Below the pieces are notes generated by a model, which worked only from the letters and a program-made list of their open reading frames with translations, was not told the DNA's origin and did no database searches. Made by a program: the position numbers and the translations under genes. This document shows positions 52,994-62,460 of a DNA stretch of 64,000 bases, one piece after another. Every line of letters starts with the position of its first letter. Position 1 is the stretch's first letter. The stretch is from Lachnospiraceae bacterium. Its GTDB lineage: Bacteria; Bacillota; Clostridia; Lachnospirales; Lachnospiraceae. The stretch is from positions 1-64,000 of the forward strand of contig JAFQCK010000146.1 in the NCBI GenBank assembly GCA_017416465.1, read 5' to 3'.

Positions 52994-54190
52994 TTACTGT
53001 GCTGTTGTCTCTTTTTCTTCCGGCTTAATTATTGCCTCTGCATCAGGAACAACCTTTATATAATCTGCAATCTTATAATAAACGTTTCCATAAATAATAT
53101 CATCTACAGTAGTCTGTTTTGGATAATCCACCTCAAAGGATGCAATATCCTCATACTCTCCTGCACTTATAAATACCATAGAATCAGCAACTGCCTTATA
53201 ATCATCTTCAGTAGCCACGACGCCTTCTTCTCTTGCAAGGGCCATCATAAGAACCATATTCTCATGAACCTGTGTTATATATTCTACAAGTTCTTTTTCA
53301 GTCTGGAAATATGTGAAATTCTTTAAATACTCTTCAAATGTATATCCATAAGCCTCTGCTGCTTCTCTGTAGCTTTCAGACTGTTCTTTAATATAGTTAC
53401 TTAATTCTGTTTCATCAGCTGTAATTTCTGCTTCTTCAGCAATCTTTTCAAATGAATATGAAATAATATTCTGTACTCTAAGTCCGTCTTCAACAACTTT
53501 TCTAAACTCTGCTACAGTTTCAACTGTCTCTGCTTTAGAAAAATATCTGTATAAGAAATATCTTAATAAATCCTGATTATCTTTAACAAATCCATCAGTC
53601 ATCTCTAAGATATAATTAACGGTAACTGTAAATACTACCTCTTTTCCTGCTAAATCAGAAGACTGGTAATCATCAGGGAATTTCAAAGAAAGGTCTACAG
53701 TCTTTCCTGTCTCAACACCTATAAGTCCCTCTTCAAATCCATCAATAAAAGTTCCTGAACCAATTCCAAGATTATAACCTTCCGCACTTCCACCCTCAAA
53801 AGTTGCTCCATTAATCTTTCCTACATAATCAATATTTACAACATCATATTCTTTAATCGTTCCTTCATTCTTCTTAACATTTTTAAAATCTGCTATCTCA
53901 GCCATTAACACATTAAGGTCAACTTTTTTGAGAATCTCTTCATCTACCTTAACAAGTGACTCTGCGATAGTTAAACTTTTGTAATCCGGTAAAACAACTT
54001 TTCCTTTGTATTCTGTTCCTGACATATTAGCAACGTGATTTTCCGGTTTATCTTCTTTCTCTGTACTTGTGCTTGTGTTTTCCTTTCCAACATTTCCCGA
54101 GCTGGCTTTCTTCTTATCATCTTTACCACAAGCTGTTGCAGAAAGTGCCAATACTACACATAAGCCTAATGCTACAATTTTTTTCTTCAT
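52994..54190 (-). CDS. Trigger-factor-like FKBP lipoprotein
   Basis: 398 residues from the ATG at 54190. The signal peptide has the lipobox ALSATACG (Cys about residue 21). A FKBP domain of trigger-factor type (VVNIDYVGKINGATFEGGSA, FIDGFEEGLIGVETGK, FPDDYQSSDLAGKEV) is followed by a helical C-terminal region (FRKVVEDGLRVQNIISYSFE) like the trigger-factor C-domain. The ribosome-binding N-domain is missing. It is probably an extracytoplasmic folding factor. It lies upstream of the ABC importer genes on the same strand. Confidence 0.88.
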   Translation of the reverse strand: MKKKIVALGLCVVLALSATACGKDDKKKASSGNVGKENTSTSTEKEDKPENHVANMSGTEYKGKVVLPDYKSLTIAESLVKVDEEILKKVDLNVLMAEIADFKNVKKNEGTIKEYDVVNIDYVGKINGATFEGGSAEGYNLGIGSGTFIDGFEEGLIGVETGKTVDLSLKFPDDYQSSDLAGKEVVFTVTVNYILEMTDGFVKDNQDLLRYFLYRYFSKAETVETVAEFRKVVEDGLRVQNIISYSFEKIAEEAEITADETELSNYIKEQSESYREAAEAYGYTFEEYLKNFTYFQTEKELVEYITQVHENMVLMMALAREEGVVATEDDYKAVADSMVFISAGEYEDIASFEVDYPKQTTVDDIIYGNVYYKIADYIKVVPDAEAIIKPEEKETTAQ

Positions 54191-54326
54191 TATCACCACT
54201 TACACTAAGTCGTGTATTCTCCTTCTTTATAGATTATCTGCTTAATAAAAAGCTATCCAACCATTTATACCATATATTCATAAAAATTTAAAGCCTTTCA
54301 GACAATAATTCATATTTTTTTCACTT

Positions 54327-55523
54327 TTAAAAATACGGAATATAATCAATCTTATGCTTTCCTTCTCTGAACAAATAATTATACAAATCTATAAAATAAT
54401 CGTCTGTCATACTCGCAAGAAAATCTACGACTATGTTATCAGGATTTTCATTTAGATAATCTTTACCCGCATAATAGCTTCTTTGTTTATTTACAAAATC
54501 TATGTGATGCGTAAAAATAACTGAAGATTTATCCTGTTTAATCAAATCCTCATATAATTTTTCATATATTTCAAAAAACATAGGTTCAATATTCTCTTTA
54601 TACTGTCTATCTAGTTTATCGTTCAAATATATTTTTTCATAATTTTCCTTTTTAGCGGTCTTAATCGCCTTAAAATATTTTTCATCCATATAAAGATAAT
54701 TTTTGCCGTAACTGTTTTCTATAATATTTACAACCAGATTATTAGTCATCTCAGCATTTTCAACACCTATTCCCACATCTGTAAATTTTTCCGATTCATC
54801 TATGAGTTTTGCTTTTCTTGCATCCTGCCTGTCTTTTCCGAGGTAAGCAATCATATCACATATTCTTACTACACACCCTTCCAAAGTCATAGGAATTAAA
54901 CTACCAATAGCATTTTCATCAATATAACATTTATTTACCATATCATCATAATAATTAAAATCCTTTATCCCTATAGGTACATACTCCTGTAACTCAAACT
55001 CACCATTATGACACACTATTCCATCTAAAGTCTGCAAGCTTATATTTCTTTCAAATAATTCATCTAAAACACGTACACTATGTACATTATGATTGAAAAA
55101 CCTACCTGTTCTTTCATGGTAAATTTTATTCAAAATTCGTTCACCTGCATGTCCAAATGGAGTATGACCTATATCATGACCAAGTGCTATAGCTTCAATA
55201 AGGTCTATATTAAGTCCTAACACATTACCAATATTCCTTGCAACTCTTGATACTAATTGCACATGTAAGGCTCTTCTTGTAATATCATCATTTTTATAAA
55301 AAGAAAATACCTGTGTCTTATCCGTATATCTGTTATAATACGGACTATGCATAATCTTCTCTATATCTCTTACATAAGCAGGTCTCCATAAATTTTCTCT
55401 ATCTCTGCCCATATCTCTTCTTATAACCTCTTCATTAAAACACGCATAAGGATTTTTAATATTTTTTTCTCTATCTGATTTAATTTTCTCTGTTAATGAT
55501 GATGATAATTTTTCATATAGCAT
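54327..55523 (-). CDS. dGTPase-like HD-domain dNTP triphosphohydrolase
   Basis: 398 residues from the ATG at 55523 (AAGGAG twelve bases upstream); a TTG nine codons earlier is less likely because it precedes the binding site. HD motifs of the dGTPase family are present: THVSR-like HVQLVSRVARNIG, AIALGHDIGHTPFGHAGE, and CDMIAYLGKDRQDA. The N-terminal NLWRPAYVRDIEKIMHSPYY block (sequence RENLWRP) is also typical. It degrades deoxynucleotide triphosphates in the cytosol. Monocistronic. Confidence 0.9.
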   Translation of the reverse strand: MLYEKLSSSLTEKIKSDREKNIKNPYACFNEEVIRRDMGRDRENLWRPAYVRDIEKIMHSPYYNRYTDKTQVFSFYKNDDITRRALHVQLVSRVARNIGNVLGLNIDLIEAIALGHDIGHTPFGHAGERILNKIYHERTGRFFNHNVHSVRVLDELFERNISLQTLDGIVCHNGEFELQEYVPIGIKDFNYYDDMVNKCYIDENAIGSLIPMTLEGCVVRICDMIAYLGKDRQDARKAKLIDESEKFTDVGIGVENAEMTNNLVVNIIENSYGKNYLYMDEKYFKAIKTAKKENYEKIYLNDKLDRQYKENIEPMFFEIYEKLYEDLIKQDKSSVIFTHHIDFVNKQRSYYAGKDYLNENPDNIVVDFLASMTDDYFIDLYNYLFREGKHKIDYIPYF

Positions 55524-55660
55524 ATTCGATATACACTCCTTTTGATTCAATATTTATTCAATTTTTCCGCATAACTGCACTATTACAAATTTTTTAGTTG
55601 ATAAAAATGAATTTTAATAGTACAATTATTACAAAATTATTACAAACTTGGTGGTAACTT

Positions 55661-56746
55661 ATGAAATTTATTAAATTACACAAACAGCTAATATTAACGC
55701 TATCAATTCTGTTAATATTATTTATTATTACAATTATAAGTATAGATATCCTCAAATCCGGTGATAAAGAAAAAAACTCATCCCATTTATGCGATATTGC
55801 ACTTTTATCCAGTAAAGTGTTAGATGAGGAATATTTCAACCAAATAGAAACCAGCGTTTCTAATATGGCAGAATCACTTGATAAATCCTATAAAACTTTT
55901 TCTTTATCAGACTATGATAACTCATATGATAAGATATTGGAAGCTGCCGTAAAAAGCAACGCTTCTTTGGTGGTTCTCCCTGATTCATCTTACGAAGAAA
56001 CAATGTACAATTATCAGTCAACATATGTTAATACTTATTTTATATTGATTGATGGCATACCTCATAATAGTGATTCTTCCGACAACACTATTAACTACAA
56101 TGTACACTCTTTAGTTTATGATAAATCCGATTCAAGCTTTTTAGCAGGATATGCTGCTGTATATGAGGGATATGAACATCTTAACTTCATATGTGACACT
56201 ACTGATACCCAGGCTTTACAATATTGTTACGGATTTCTTCAAGGCGCAGATTATGCTGCATCACAGGCTAATAAATCTAATGTAAAAGTAAATATATCAT
56301 ATTCTTCTGATAAAGATAATACTGCATATAGTGTGCCTATTGATACAGATATTATTGCAACTGCTTCAGATACTATTATAAAAGAATTAGAAAAAGATAC
56401 AAGTATTTCTCAGATACCTATTATTGATTGCGACAGTTGCAATCTTAATTCTGACCGCATCATTATGTCAGCTTCGGTTAATCTTTCTCCTCTTATTGAA
56501 GATAAAATTCTTTCATTTTTTAATAATGATAAAAAAGATGGCGGAACATTAACTTTAAAAAATGCTCTTGAATATGAAATATCATTAACATACGATGATT
56601 CTGTTTTTGATAATTTTGATGACGAAGCGTATAATAAAATACTTACTTCTGTAAATAACCAAGAAGTAAGTATCATAAGCGATATTTCCATTCCTATTGA
56701 TGAATTGGATTTATCTCATATATCAGTAACCGACAATAACTCATAG
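55661..56746 (+). CDS. BMP-family (Med/TmpC-like) surface protein
   Basis: 361 residues. An uncleaved-looking N-terminal membrane helix (about 9-30) has no lipobox cysteine. The rest resembles the BMP periplasmic-binding family: IALLSSKVLDEEYFNQ, ILEAAVKSNASLVVLP, DSSFLAGYAAVYEGY, YGFLQGADYAAS. Relatives bind nucleosides or act as sensors such as Bacillus Med. No transporter genes adjoin it, so a sensing or sporulation-linked role is possible but unproven. It is flanked by the dNTPase (divergent) and pyruvate kinase (convergent). Confidence 0.7.
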   Translation: MKFIKLHKQLILTLSILLILFIITIISIDILKSGDKEKNSSHLCDIALLSSKVLDEEYFNQIETSVSNMAESLDKSYKTFSLSDYDNSYDKILEAAVKSNASLVVLPDSSYEETMYNYQSTYVNTYFILIDGIPHNSDSSDNTINYNVHSLVYDKSDSSFLAGYAAVYEGYEHLNFICDTTDTQALQYCYGFLQGADYAASQANKSNVKVNISYSSDKDNTAYSVPIDTDIIATASDTIIKELEKDTSISQIPIIDCDSCNLNSDRIIMSASVNLSPLIEDKILSFFNNDKKDGGTLTLKNALEYEISLTYDDSVFDNFDDEAYNKILTSVNNQEVSIISDISIPIDELDLSHISVTDNNS

Positions 56747-56786
56747 AAAGAACCTGTTCAGAGCTTTACTCTGAACAGGTTCTTTT
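56747..56786. terminator. Bidirectional terminator
   Basis: AAAGAACCTGTTCAGAG pairs perfectly (17 bp) with CTCTGAACAGGTTCTTT across a 5-base loop, between the BMP-family gene and the convergent pyruvate kinase, with T-runs on both strands. Confidence 0.92.
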
Positions 56787-58203
56787 AACTAACCACCTGA
56801 ACCTTTAACATATTAGTAGTTCCTGATATTCCTAACGGAACACCGGCAGTTATTACTGTAATATCACCAGCTTCAAGATATCCGAGTTCTTTTGCCTTTT
56901 CTATTGCATGATCAAATAATTCAAACGTATCCTTTTCTTCATTTATAAGTATAGGAGTTACTCCCCATGAAAGATTTAACTGTCTGTTTACTTTCTCATC
57001 CATTGTACAAGCGATAATATCTGAATCAGGTCTGTAACGTGATACCATCTTAGCTGTTCTTCCCGCTAATGTAACTGTTAAAATAGTCTTAGAATTAAGG
57101 TCATGCGCAGTTGTGCATGTTGCATGAGAAATTGCATCTGTCACATCAATTTCACCTTCTCTTGTTAATATGTCAAATCTCTGTTTATAATTAATATCCG
57201 ATTCAATTCTTCTTGCTATCTTATCCATTGTCTTAAGAGCATCTATTGGATATTTTCCTGCCGCAGTTTCTCCCGATAGCATAATTGCACTTGTTCCATC
57301 ATAAATAGCATTTGCCACATCTGCAGTCTCAGCTCTTGTAGGACGAGGATTATTAATCATCGAATCTAACATCTGGGTTGCAGTAATTACTTGCTTTCCT
57401 GCATTATATACCTTCTTAATAATCATCTTCTGGATTATAGGCACATCTTCATTAGGTATCTCAACACCCATATCACCTCTTGCCACCATAATTCCATCTG
57501 ACACTTTAATTATTTCATCAATATTTTCTACACCTTGATTATTTTCAATCTTTGAAATAATACTGATATTATTACAATTATTCTCTTTTAAAATCTTTCT
57601 AATTTGTAATACATCATCTGCACATCTTACAAAAGATGCAGCGATAAAATCAAATCCCATCTTAATACCAAATTCTATATCTTTTCTGTCAACCTCACTG
57701 ATATATGGCATATCAAGATTTACATTTGGAATATTTATACCTTTATGATTTGAGACATAGCCACCACATATAACTTCACAAATAATATCTGTATCGGTAA
57801 GCTCCATTACCTTCAACTCTATCAATCCATCATCTATAAGTATTCTCGTTCCAACACTTACATCCTTCGGAAGTCCCTTATAAGTAATTGATGCTTCATC
57901 AACATTTCCCATAATCTCTCTTGTTGTAAGGATAAATTTATTACCATTTTCAAGCAAAACCTTTCCATCTGTAAAATCTTTAACTCTTACTTCCGGTCCC
58001 TTAGTATCTAACATTGCAGCAATTGGAAGCCCCAACTCTTCTCTATATTTTACAACACTTTCAAATCTTCTTTTATGGTCATCATGTGAACCATGTGAAA
58101 AATTAAATCTCGCAACATTCATACCATTTTTCATTAATTCTTTTAAAACTTCCCCATTGTCTGTTGCCGGTCCTAATGTACATACAATTTTCGTTTTTCT
58201 CAC
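56785..58203 (-). CDS. pyk: Pyruvate kinase
   Basis: 472 residues from a GTG start at 58203 (MRKTKIVCTLGPATD), with GGAGGATTATC upstream; longer in-frame starts are not supported. Motifs are MNVARFNFSHGSHDDH, MLDTKGPEVRV, the catalytic block SIISKIENNQGVENIDEI, GIMVARGDMGVEIP and ITATQMLDSMI. It makes pyruvate and ATP from phosphoenolpyruvate in glycolysis. It lacks the extra C-terminal PEP-utiliser domain of Bacillus pyruvate kinases. Confidence 0.97.
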   Translation of the reverse strand: MRKTKIVCTLGPATDNGEVLKELMKNGMNVARFNFSHGSHDDHKRRFESVVKYREELGLPIAAMLDTKGPEVRVKDFTDGKVLLENGNKFILTTREIMGNVDEASITYKGLPKDVSVGTRILIDDGLIELKVMELTDTDIICEVICGGYVSNHKGINIPNVNLDMPYISEVDRKDIEFGIKMGFDFIAASFVRCADDVLQIRKILKENNCNNISIISKIENNQGVENIDEIIKVSDGIMVARGDMGVEIPNEDVPIIQKMIIKKVYNAGKQVITATQMLDSMINNPRPTRAETADVANAIYDGTSAIMLSGETAAGKYPIDALKTMDKIARRIESDINYKQRFDILTREGEIDVTDAISHATCTTAHDLNSKTILTVTLAGRTAKMVSRYRPDSDIIACTMDEKVNRQLNLSWGVTPILINEEKDTFELFDHAIEKAKELGYLEAGDITVITAGVPLGISGTTNMLKVQVVS

Positions 58204-58387
58204 GATAATCCTCCATTCCCAAATAATTGAATCGTAGTTAACCTTTATTTCCATAATACAACTATAAAATATAATTTATTAATAATCAATAAATCTTTTT
58301 TGATTAAATAAAAATATTTCGTCTATACTTTAAACATAAGTAATTAATCTTCATATAAAAATATTATTTTTGAAAGGGGTTATTTTT

Positions 58388-59050
58388 ATGCAAAAAATAA
58401 ACAAAACCAATAATTATCAAAAACCTTTACCAACGATGCTAATACTAATAATTTCTATTATAATAGGACTTGCTTATACATATTTTACATCTAATTCAAA
58501 TGAAAATATTGAAGAAATCCAATCTGGCATCTCAAATAAAATTATCCGTTTTCACGTTATTGCCAATAGTGATTCACAAGAAGATCAAGAACTAAAATTA
58601 AAGGTAAAAGAGGCTGTAGTTAATTACACAAAAAACATCTTATCCAACTCAAAAAGTATTGACGAAAGTAGAATCATCCTTAAAGAAGAAACAAACAACA
58701 TAATAGCAATCTGCAATCAGGTTATCACTGAAAATGGTTATAACTATAATGTTAAAGCAGAACTTTCAGATACCTATTTTCCAACTAAAAGCTATGGTCA
58801 ATATACTTTTCCGCCCGGTAACTATGAAGCATATCAGATTAAAATCGGAAGTGCAAAAGGACAAAACTGGTGGTGTGTATTATATCCGCCATTATGCTTC
58901 GTCGACATATCCCATGGTTTCGTAGATGGTGACAGCGAAAAACAACTTGAAGAAACTTTGACAACAGAAGAATTTAATGCAATTTCAGGGGACTGTAATG
59001 TTAAATTTCGTTTTAAATATCTTACCTTTTTTAATAAATTGTTTGATTAA
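58388..59050 (+). CDS. spoIIR: Stage II sporulation protein R
   Basis: 220 residues from the ATG at 58388 (GAAAGGGG upstream). SpoIIR is secreted from the forespore and triggers SpoIIGA to process pro-sigma-E in the mother cell. One N-terminal helix (about 12-33) is followed by the family motif IIRFHVIANSDSQEDQ(E)LKLKVK, then FPTKSYGQYTFPPGNYEAYQ and the NWWCVLYPPLCFVD signature. In spore formers it is read by sigma-F; no clear sigma-F promoter could be assigned by eye. Confidence 0.96.
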   Translation: MQKINKTNNYQKPLPTMLILIISIIIGLAYTYFTSNSNENIEEIQSGISNKIIRFHVIANSDSQEDQELKLKVKEAVVNYTKNILSNSKSIDESRIILKEETNNIIAICNQVITENGYNYNVKAELSDTYFPTKSYGQYTFPPGNYEAYQIKIGSAKGQNWWCVLYPPLCFVDISHGFVDGDSEKQLEETLTTEEFNAISGDCNVKFRFKYLTFFNKLFD

Positions 59051-59067
59051 TATTTTGTTCTAATATT

Positions 59068-59200
59068 AACTTTGAACGTTTTGTGTATGCTCTCACTCCG
59101 TTGTTCGAACGATTTTGATGATTTATTCGTCTTTGACGTACAAATCATCAAAATCGTTCGCCCAAAGTCGCAATTCGCTATACACAAAACGTTCAAAGTT
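59068..59200. repeat. Nested palindromic intergenic element, copy C (best preserved)
   Basis: The outer arms AACTTTGAACGTTTTGTGTA (59068-59087) and TACACAAAACGTTCAAAGTT (59181-59200) are perfectly complementary over 20 bp. The inner hairpin 59107-59159 has a 25-bp stem (GAACGATTTTGATGATTT...) with two mismatches and tip TTCGTCTTTGACGTAC. The conserved left box GCTCTCACTCCGTTGTTCG (59089-59107) and right box GTTCGCCCAAAGTCGCAATT (59156-59175) lie between the stems. It sits between the convergent spoIIR and gerB-type genes. The element is not coding. Confidence 0.88.
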
Positions 59201-59246
59201 ATATCTATCAAAATACCATAAATTTATATATAAAAGTACCATTAAC

Positions 59247-60824
59247 CTATTCATTTCTGCTAATTTTTTTCGTTTCTATATATACCAGTCTTTTTTCTTT
59301 TGCTTCAAATACGGACATGTAGACGTTATCGATTGCATTAAACATAAGTAATCGAAAGTCTCTTAATTTCATTTTTTGAAATTCAGTATTGTTTTCAAGC
59401 ATTTTACTTATATATCTGCCTGGTGCCGGACTTAGTTCTTTAATATTTTCTACAAATTCATCTCTATTTTGTGTTAATGCACAAATTGTCATATTATCCG
59501 AAAACACATCTTTACTTTCTGCAAAATAAAATATATGTTTAAAAAGTATTTCATTAGTAATTATTTTTTCATTTATAAATACAACCTGAACATGTGACAT
59601 ATCAAGTATTTTATTCGATTTCTTTAAGTATTCCTCTTCAATCTCTTTTAAATTATTTACTTCAATTTTCATAACATCTTCAACAGATTTTTCATTTGGA
59701 AATATGAGTGCCACATTAAATTTCTCATTAACATAATCTATATAAATCGAATCTGCATAAGCTCTGTTTTCAATTTCAACTCTTTTTTCTTTTTCATCTT
59801 TTATTGATGTAAAAAAGTCTGAATTATTAATTGCAAGAAAACATCCCATAAACAAAAACAAAAATAACGAAATAAAAGATAGTCTGTTTATTTTACCAAA
59901 TAACTTTTCTCCAAGAAAAAGTGTCTGATGTGCCAGACAAAATGTAGTAAAAAAAATTCCTATAACAAAAAATGCAATAAAAATTCCATCCTGTTTTTCA
60001 AACACAATGTAGGGCATTTTTACATTTTTAGCAAGTAAAATAACGGCCTCGTTCTTAGCAATAATTACATTTGTGCTGAGAACTCCTGTGCATACCACAT
60101 AATAAATGATATTTAAAACAAAGGCTGTTATCACTGCCATCCATACAGCTTTTTTATATAATCTTACTTTCTTTTTACTTACAACGTTATTTTTATCAAC
60201 TTTAAATTTATCAGTCATAAACAATAGCATTTCAACCGGTGAAAATAAAAGAAAAAGTATTCCTCCTCCAATAAATATTCCTGATACACTCCCTATTTCT
60301 GATTGAATAACATATCTAAATTCCAATTTATTTATATTCAAAATTGGCAATAGTAATATAAATATAAAAATAAAATATACCATTAACTCCGCAAGTCTTG
60401 CTCTCGCCTCTACTCCCTTACTTACAGAATATATTACAAGACATAGCGTCGGAATAAGTATTCCCATATATCCCATTTCCTTTAACAAATCTATTCTTAT
60501 AAGTTTAATAAGATAGCTGATTGCAAATATTGTAAGTAAAAAATACTTTACCATAAAAATAAAATATATTATCTTTTTAGTTTTTAAATTAATAAACCTA
60601 TTTTTATATTTTAAAAAATTCCAATCACATTTATCACACGAAAACAATATTAATCCGGTATATAATATAGTTAATAGCATTTGAAACAAAATACATAAAA
60701 TCCCATATCCTCCGGCATATTTTACACAAAGCTCTGTTTCCAAAATACACGTTATTCCTATGGTTGCCATAACCATTAATCTGTATAATTGTCTGGGTGA
60801 AATTTTCTCATTATTAAATACCAT
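59247..60824 (-). CDS. Spore germination protein, GerB permease fused to GerC-like domain
   Basis: 525 residues. Residues 1-350 are a GerAB-type permease with about ten helices (KISPRQLYRLMVMATIG at the start). Residues 355-525 match the first domain of GerAC: KRVEIENRAYADSIYIDY, MSHVQVVFINEKIITNEILF, LSPAPGRYISKMLENN, ending early within the second GerAC domain. In Bacillus the B and C subunits are separate proteins, and C is a lipoprotein on the outer face; here C would be tethered through the last helix. Together with the GerA gene 21 bp upstream it would form a nutrient germinant receptor. Confidence 0.87.
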   Translation of the reverse strand: MVFNNEKISPRQLYRLMVMATIGITCILETELCVKYAGGYGILCILFQMLLTILYTGLILFSCDKCDWNFLKYKNRFINLKTKKIIYFIFMVKYFLLTIFAISYLIKLIRIDLLKEMGYMGILIPTLCLVIYSVSKGVEARARLAELMVYFIFIFILLLPILNINKLEFRYVIQSEIGSVSGIFIGGGILFLLFSPVEMLLFMTDKFKVDKNNVVSKKKVRLYKKAVWMAVITAFVLNIIYYVVCTGVLSTNVIIAKNEAVILLAKNVKMPYIVFEKQDGIFIAFFVIGIFFTTFCLAHQTLFLGEKLFGKINRLSFISLFLFLFMGCFLAINNSDFFTSIKDEKEKRVEIENRAYADSIYIDYVNEKFNVALIFPNEKSVEDVMKIEVNNLKEIEEEYLKKSNKILDMSHVQVVFINEKIITNEILFKHIFYFAESKDVFSDNMTICALTQNRDEFVENIKELSPAPGRYISKMLENNTEFQKMKLRDFRLLMFNAIDNVYMSVFEAKEKRLVYIETKKISRNE

Positions 60825-60845
60825 TTTAAATTATACTCTCCATTA

Positions 60846-62258
60846 CTAATTATTTTTCACTCTCAACCTTCGCCTATTGCTCCCCTTAGCATATACAGAC
60901 CTTTTTGTTAAATATTTATATGGCATTCTGTAAATAAAATCCTTCGCATCTTCATTGTCATTAAATTCATTCCCTGCAATCGGCATGAAATACGGAAATC
61001 CATAGCTTTCCAAACCGCTTAAATGTATAAGAACCAATAACAAGCCAAAAATGCAACCATATAACCCATATACAGCTGAAAGAACTATAAGTAAAAATTT
61101 TATAATTCTAAATGATGATGAAAATTCATTGTTAGGTATCGTAAAAGAACAAAGTGCTGTGAGTGCTACTATTATTACAATAATCGGGCTGGCAAGTGAT
61201 GCTTCAACTGCTGCAGAACCTACAATAAGTCCGCCAACTATTCCAATTGCATTTCCCATTGCTCCGGGAATTCTTACTCCTGCTTCTCTTATTAATTCAA
61301 ATGAGATTTCCATTATTATAACCTCAGCAAACACCGGATATGGTATGTTGCTTCTCGCAGTTATAAATACCTGTATTAAATTTGTCGGTAATATCTCAGG
61401 TCTGAAATTCACTACGGAAATATATAATGCCGGCAAAGCTACTGCAAAAAATACTGCTATATATCTTAATATTCTTTCTAGTGTGGCAATCCCCCATCTG
61501 TTATAATAATCGTCCGGAGTTTTTAAAAAAGTTGAAAAATTAACCGGCAGAATTAGCGCAACCGGAGAATTATCTGTGATTACCACAATATGTCCTTCCA
61601 ATAATAATTGTGCAGCTCTGTCAGGTCTTTCTGTTGTCATATATTGAGGAAATAAAGACCATTCATTACTACTTGTCAACTGCTCTATTATTCCACTATC
61701 CATAAATCCATCTATTTCGAAATTTTTAAGACGTTTTTTCACTTCCATAAGTATATTAGGTCTTACAATTTCATTCATATATAGAATAGATATTGAGGTT
61801 TTGCTTCTTTTTCCAAGTATCATGTTCTCAGCCTTTAATTCACTGCTTCTAAGCCTCTTTCTTATCAATACCTGATTAGTCTTAAGCGACACTCCAAAGC
61901 CTTCCATTGAGCCCCTTATTACCTGCTCATTTTTAGCTTCATTTACAGACATTCCCGGAAAACCTGAACCTCTTATCTTTAGCGCTTTTTCTTTTCCTTC
62001 TACTATTAATACTGCGTTACCATTTAATATTGCACTTTCTAATTCAGGAAGCCCTGTTATTTCTTCAACATCTGAAAGCCCTAACACGACATCTCTAAGA
62101 GTTATATCATTAACAGCTTCTTCTACATAATATATCTTCCCTTTTGTATTATTAAGATATTTAAGTTCTACATCAACTTGTTTAATATCCTGACAATTCT
62201 TGAATTTTTCATCCAAATATGATTTCGTTTCCAAATAATTTTTTTCATATAAAAACAT
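60846..62258 (-). CDS. Spore germination protein GerA family (A subunit)
   Basis: 470 residues from the ATG at 62258 (GGAGG six bases upstream). The soluble N-terminal domain (about 1-235) has the family motifs GSMEGFGVSLKTNQVLIRKR and ERPDRAAQLLLEGHIVVITD. A five-helix membrane domain follows (FRPEILPTNLIQVFITARSN, PGAMGNAIGIVGGLIVGSAA). The A subunit of nutrient receptors carries the germinant-gated ion channel. It pairs with the B-C fusion encoded 21 bp downstream. Receptor genes are expressed in the forespore. Confidence 0.94.
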   Translation of the reverse strand: MFLYEKNYLETKSYLDEKFKNCQDIKQVDVELKYLNNTKGKIYYVEEAVNDITLRDVVLGLSDVEEITGLPELESAILNGNAVLIVEGKEKALKIRGSGFPGMSVNEAKNEQVIRGSMEGFGVSLKTNQVLIRKRLRSSELKAENMILGKRSKTSISILYMNEIVRPNILMEVKKRLKNFEIDGFMDSGIIEQLTSSNEWSLFPQYMTTERPDRAAQLLLEGHIVVITDNSPVALILPVNFSTFLKTPDDYYNRWGIATLERILRYIAVFFAVALPALYISVVNFRPEILPTNLIQVFITARSNIPYPVFAEVIIMEISFELIREAGVRIPGAMGNAIGIVGGLIVGSAAVEASLASPIIVIIVALTALCSFTIPNNEFSSSFRIIKFLLIVLSAVYGLYGCIFGLLLVLIHLSGLESYGFPYFMPIAGNEFNDNEDAKDFIYRMPYKYLTKRSVYAKGSNRRRLRVKNN

Positions 62259-62315
62259 TGCACACCCTCCAATATTAAGGGTGTGCAATTTGTTAAAATT
62301 AATTCATCTAAATTA

Positions 62316-62457
62316 AGTTACTGTCCGGAGCCAAGCTCGAAAACACTATGTGTTTCCTCGCTACGGCGTATCCGCCAAATAGATTTCACAAAACAGGCTT
62401 TTTTATGCATACATAAAAGCCTAGTTTGTGAAATCTGCTTGGCTCTGAACAATTACT
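62316..62457. repeat. Nested palindromic intergenic element, related layout (copy D)
   Basis: The outer arms GTCCGGAGCCAAGC (62323-62336) and GCTTGGCTCTGAAC (62437-62450) pair with three mismatches and extend weakly outward. The inner hairpin 62381-62436 (AGATTTCACAAA...TTTGTGAAATCT) has a stem of about 26 bp. Between them a box holds two small hairpins (AAACAC/GTGTTT; GGCG/CGCC) and CTCGCTACGGCG, which loosely resembles CTCACTCCGTTG of copies A-C. The right box of the other copies is missing. It lies between the GntR gene and gerA. Confidence 0.7.
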
Positions 62458-62460
62458 AAA

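Noticed and set aside
61051..61506. 151-codon plus-strand frame opposite gerA
   Set aside because: Shadow of the GerA membrane domain; no independent support.
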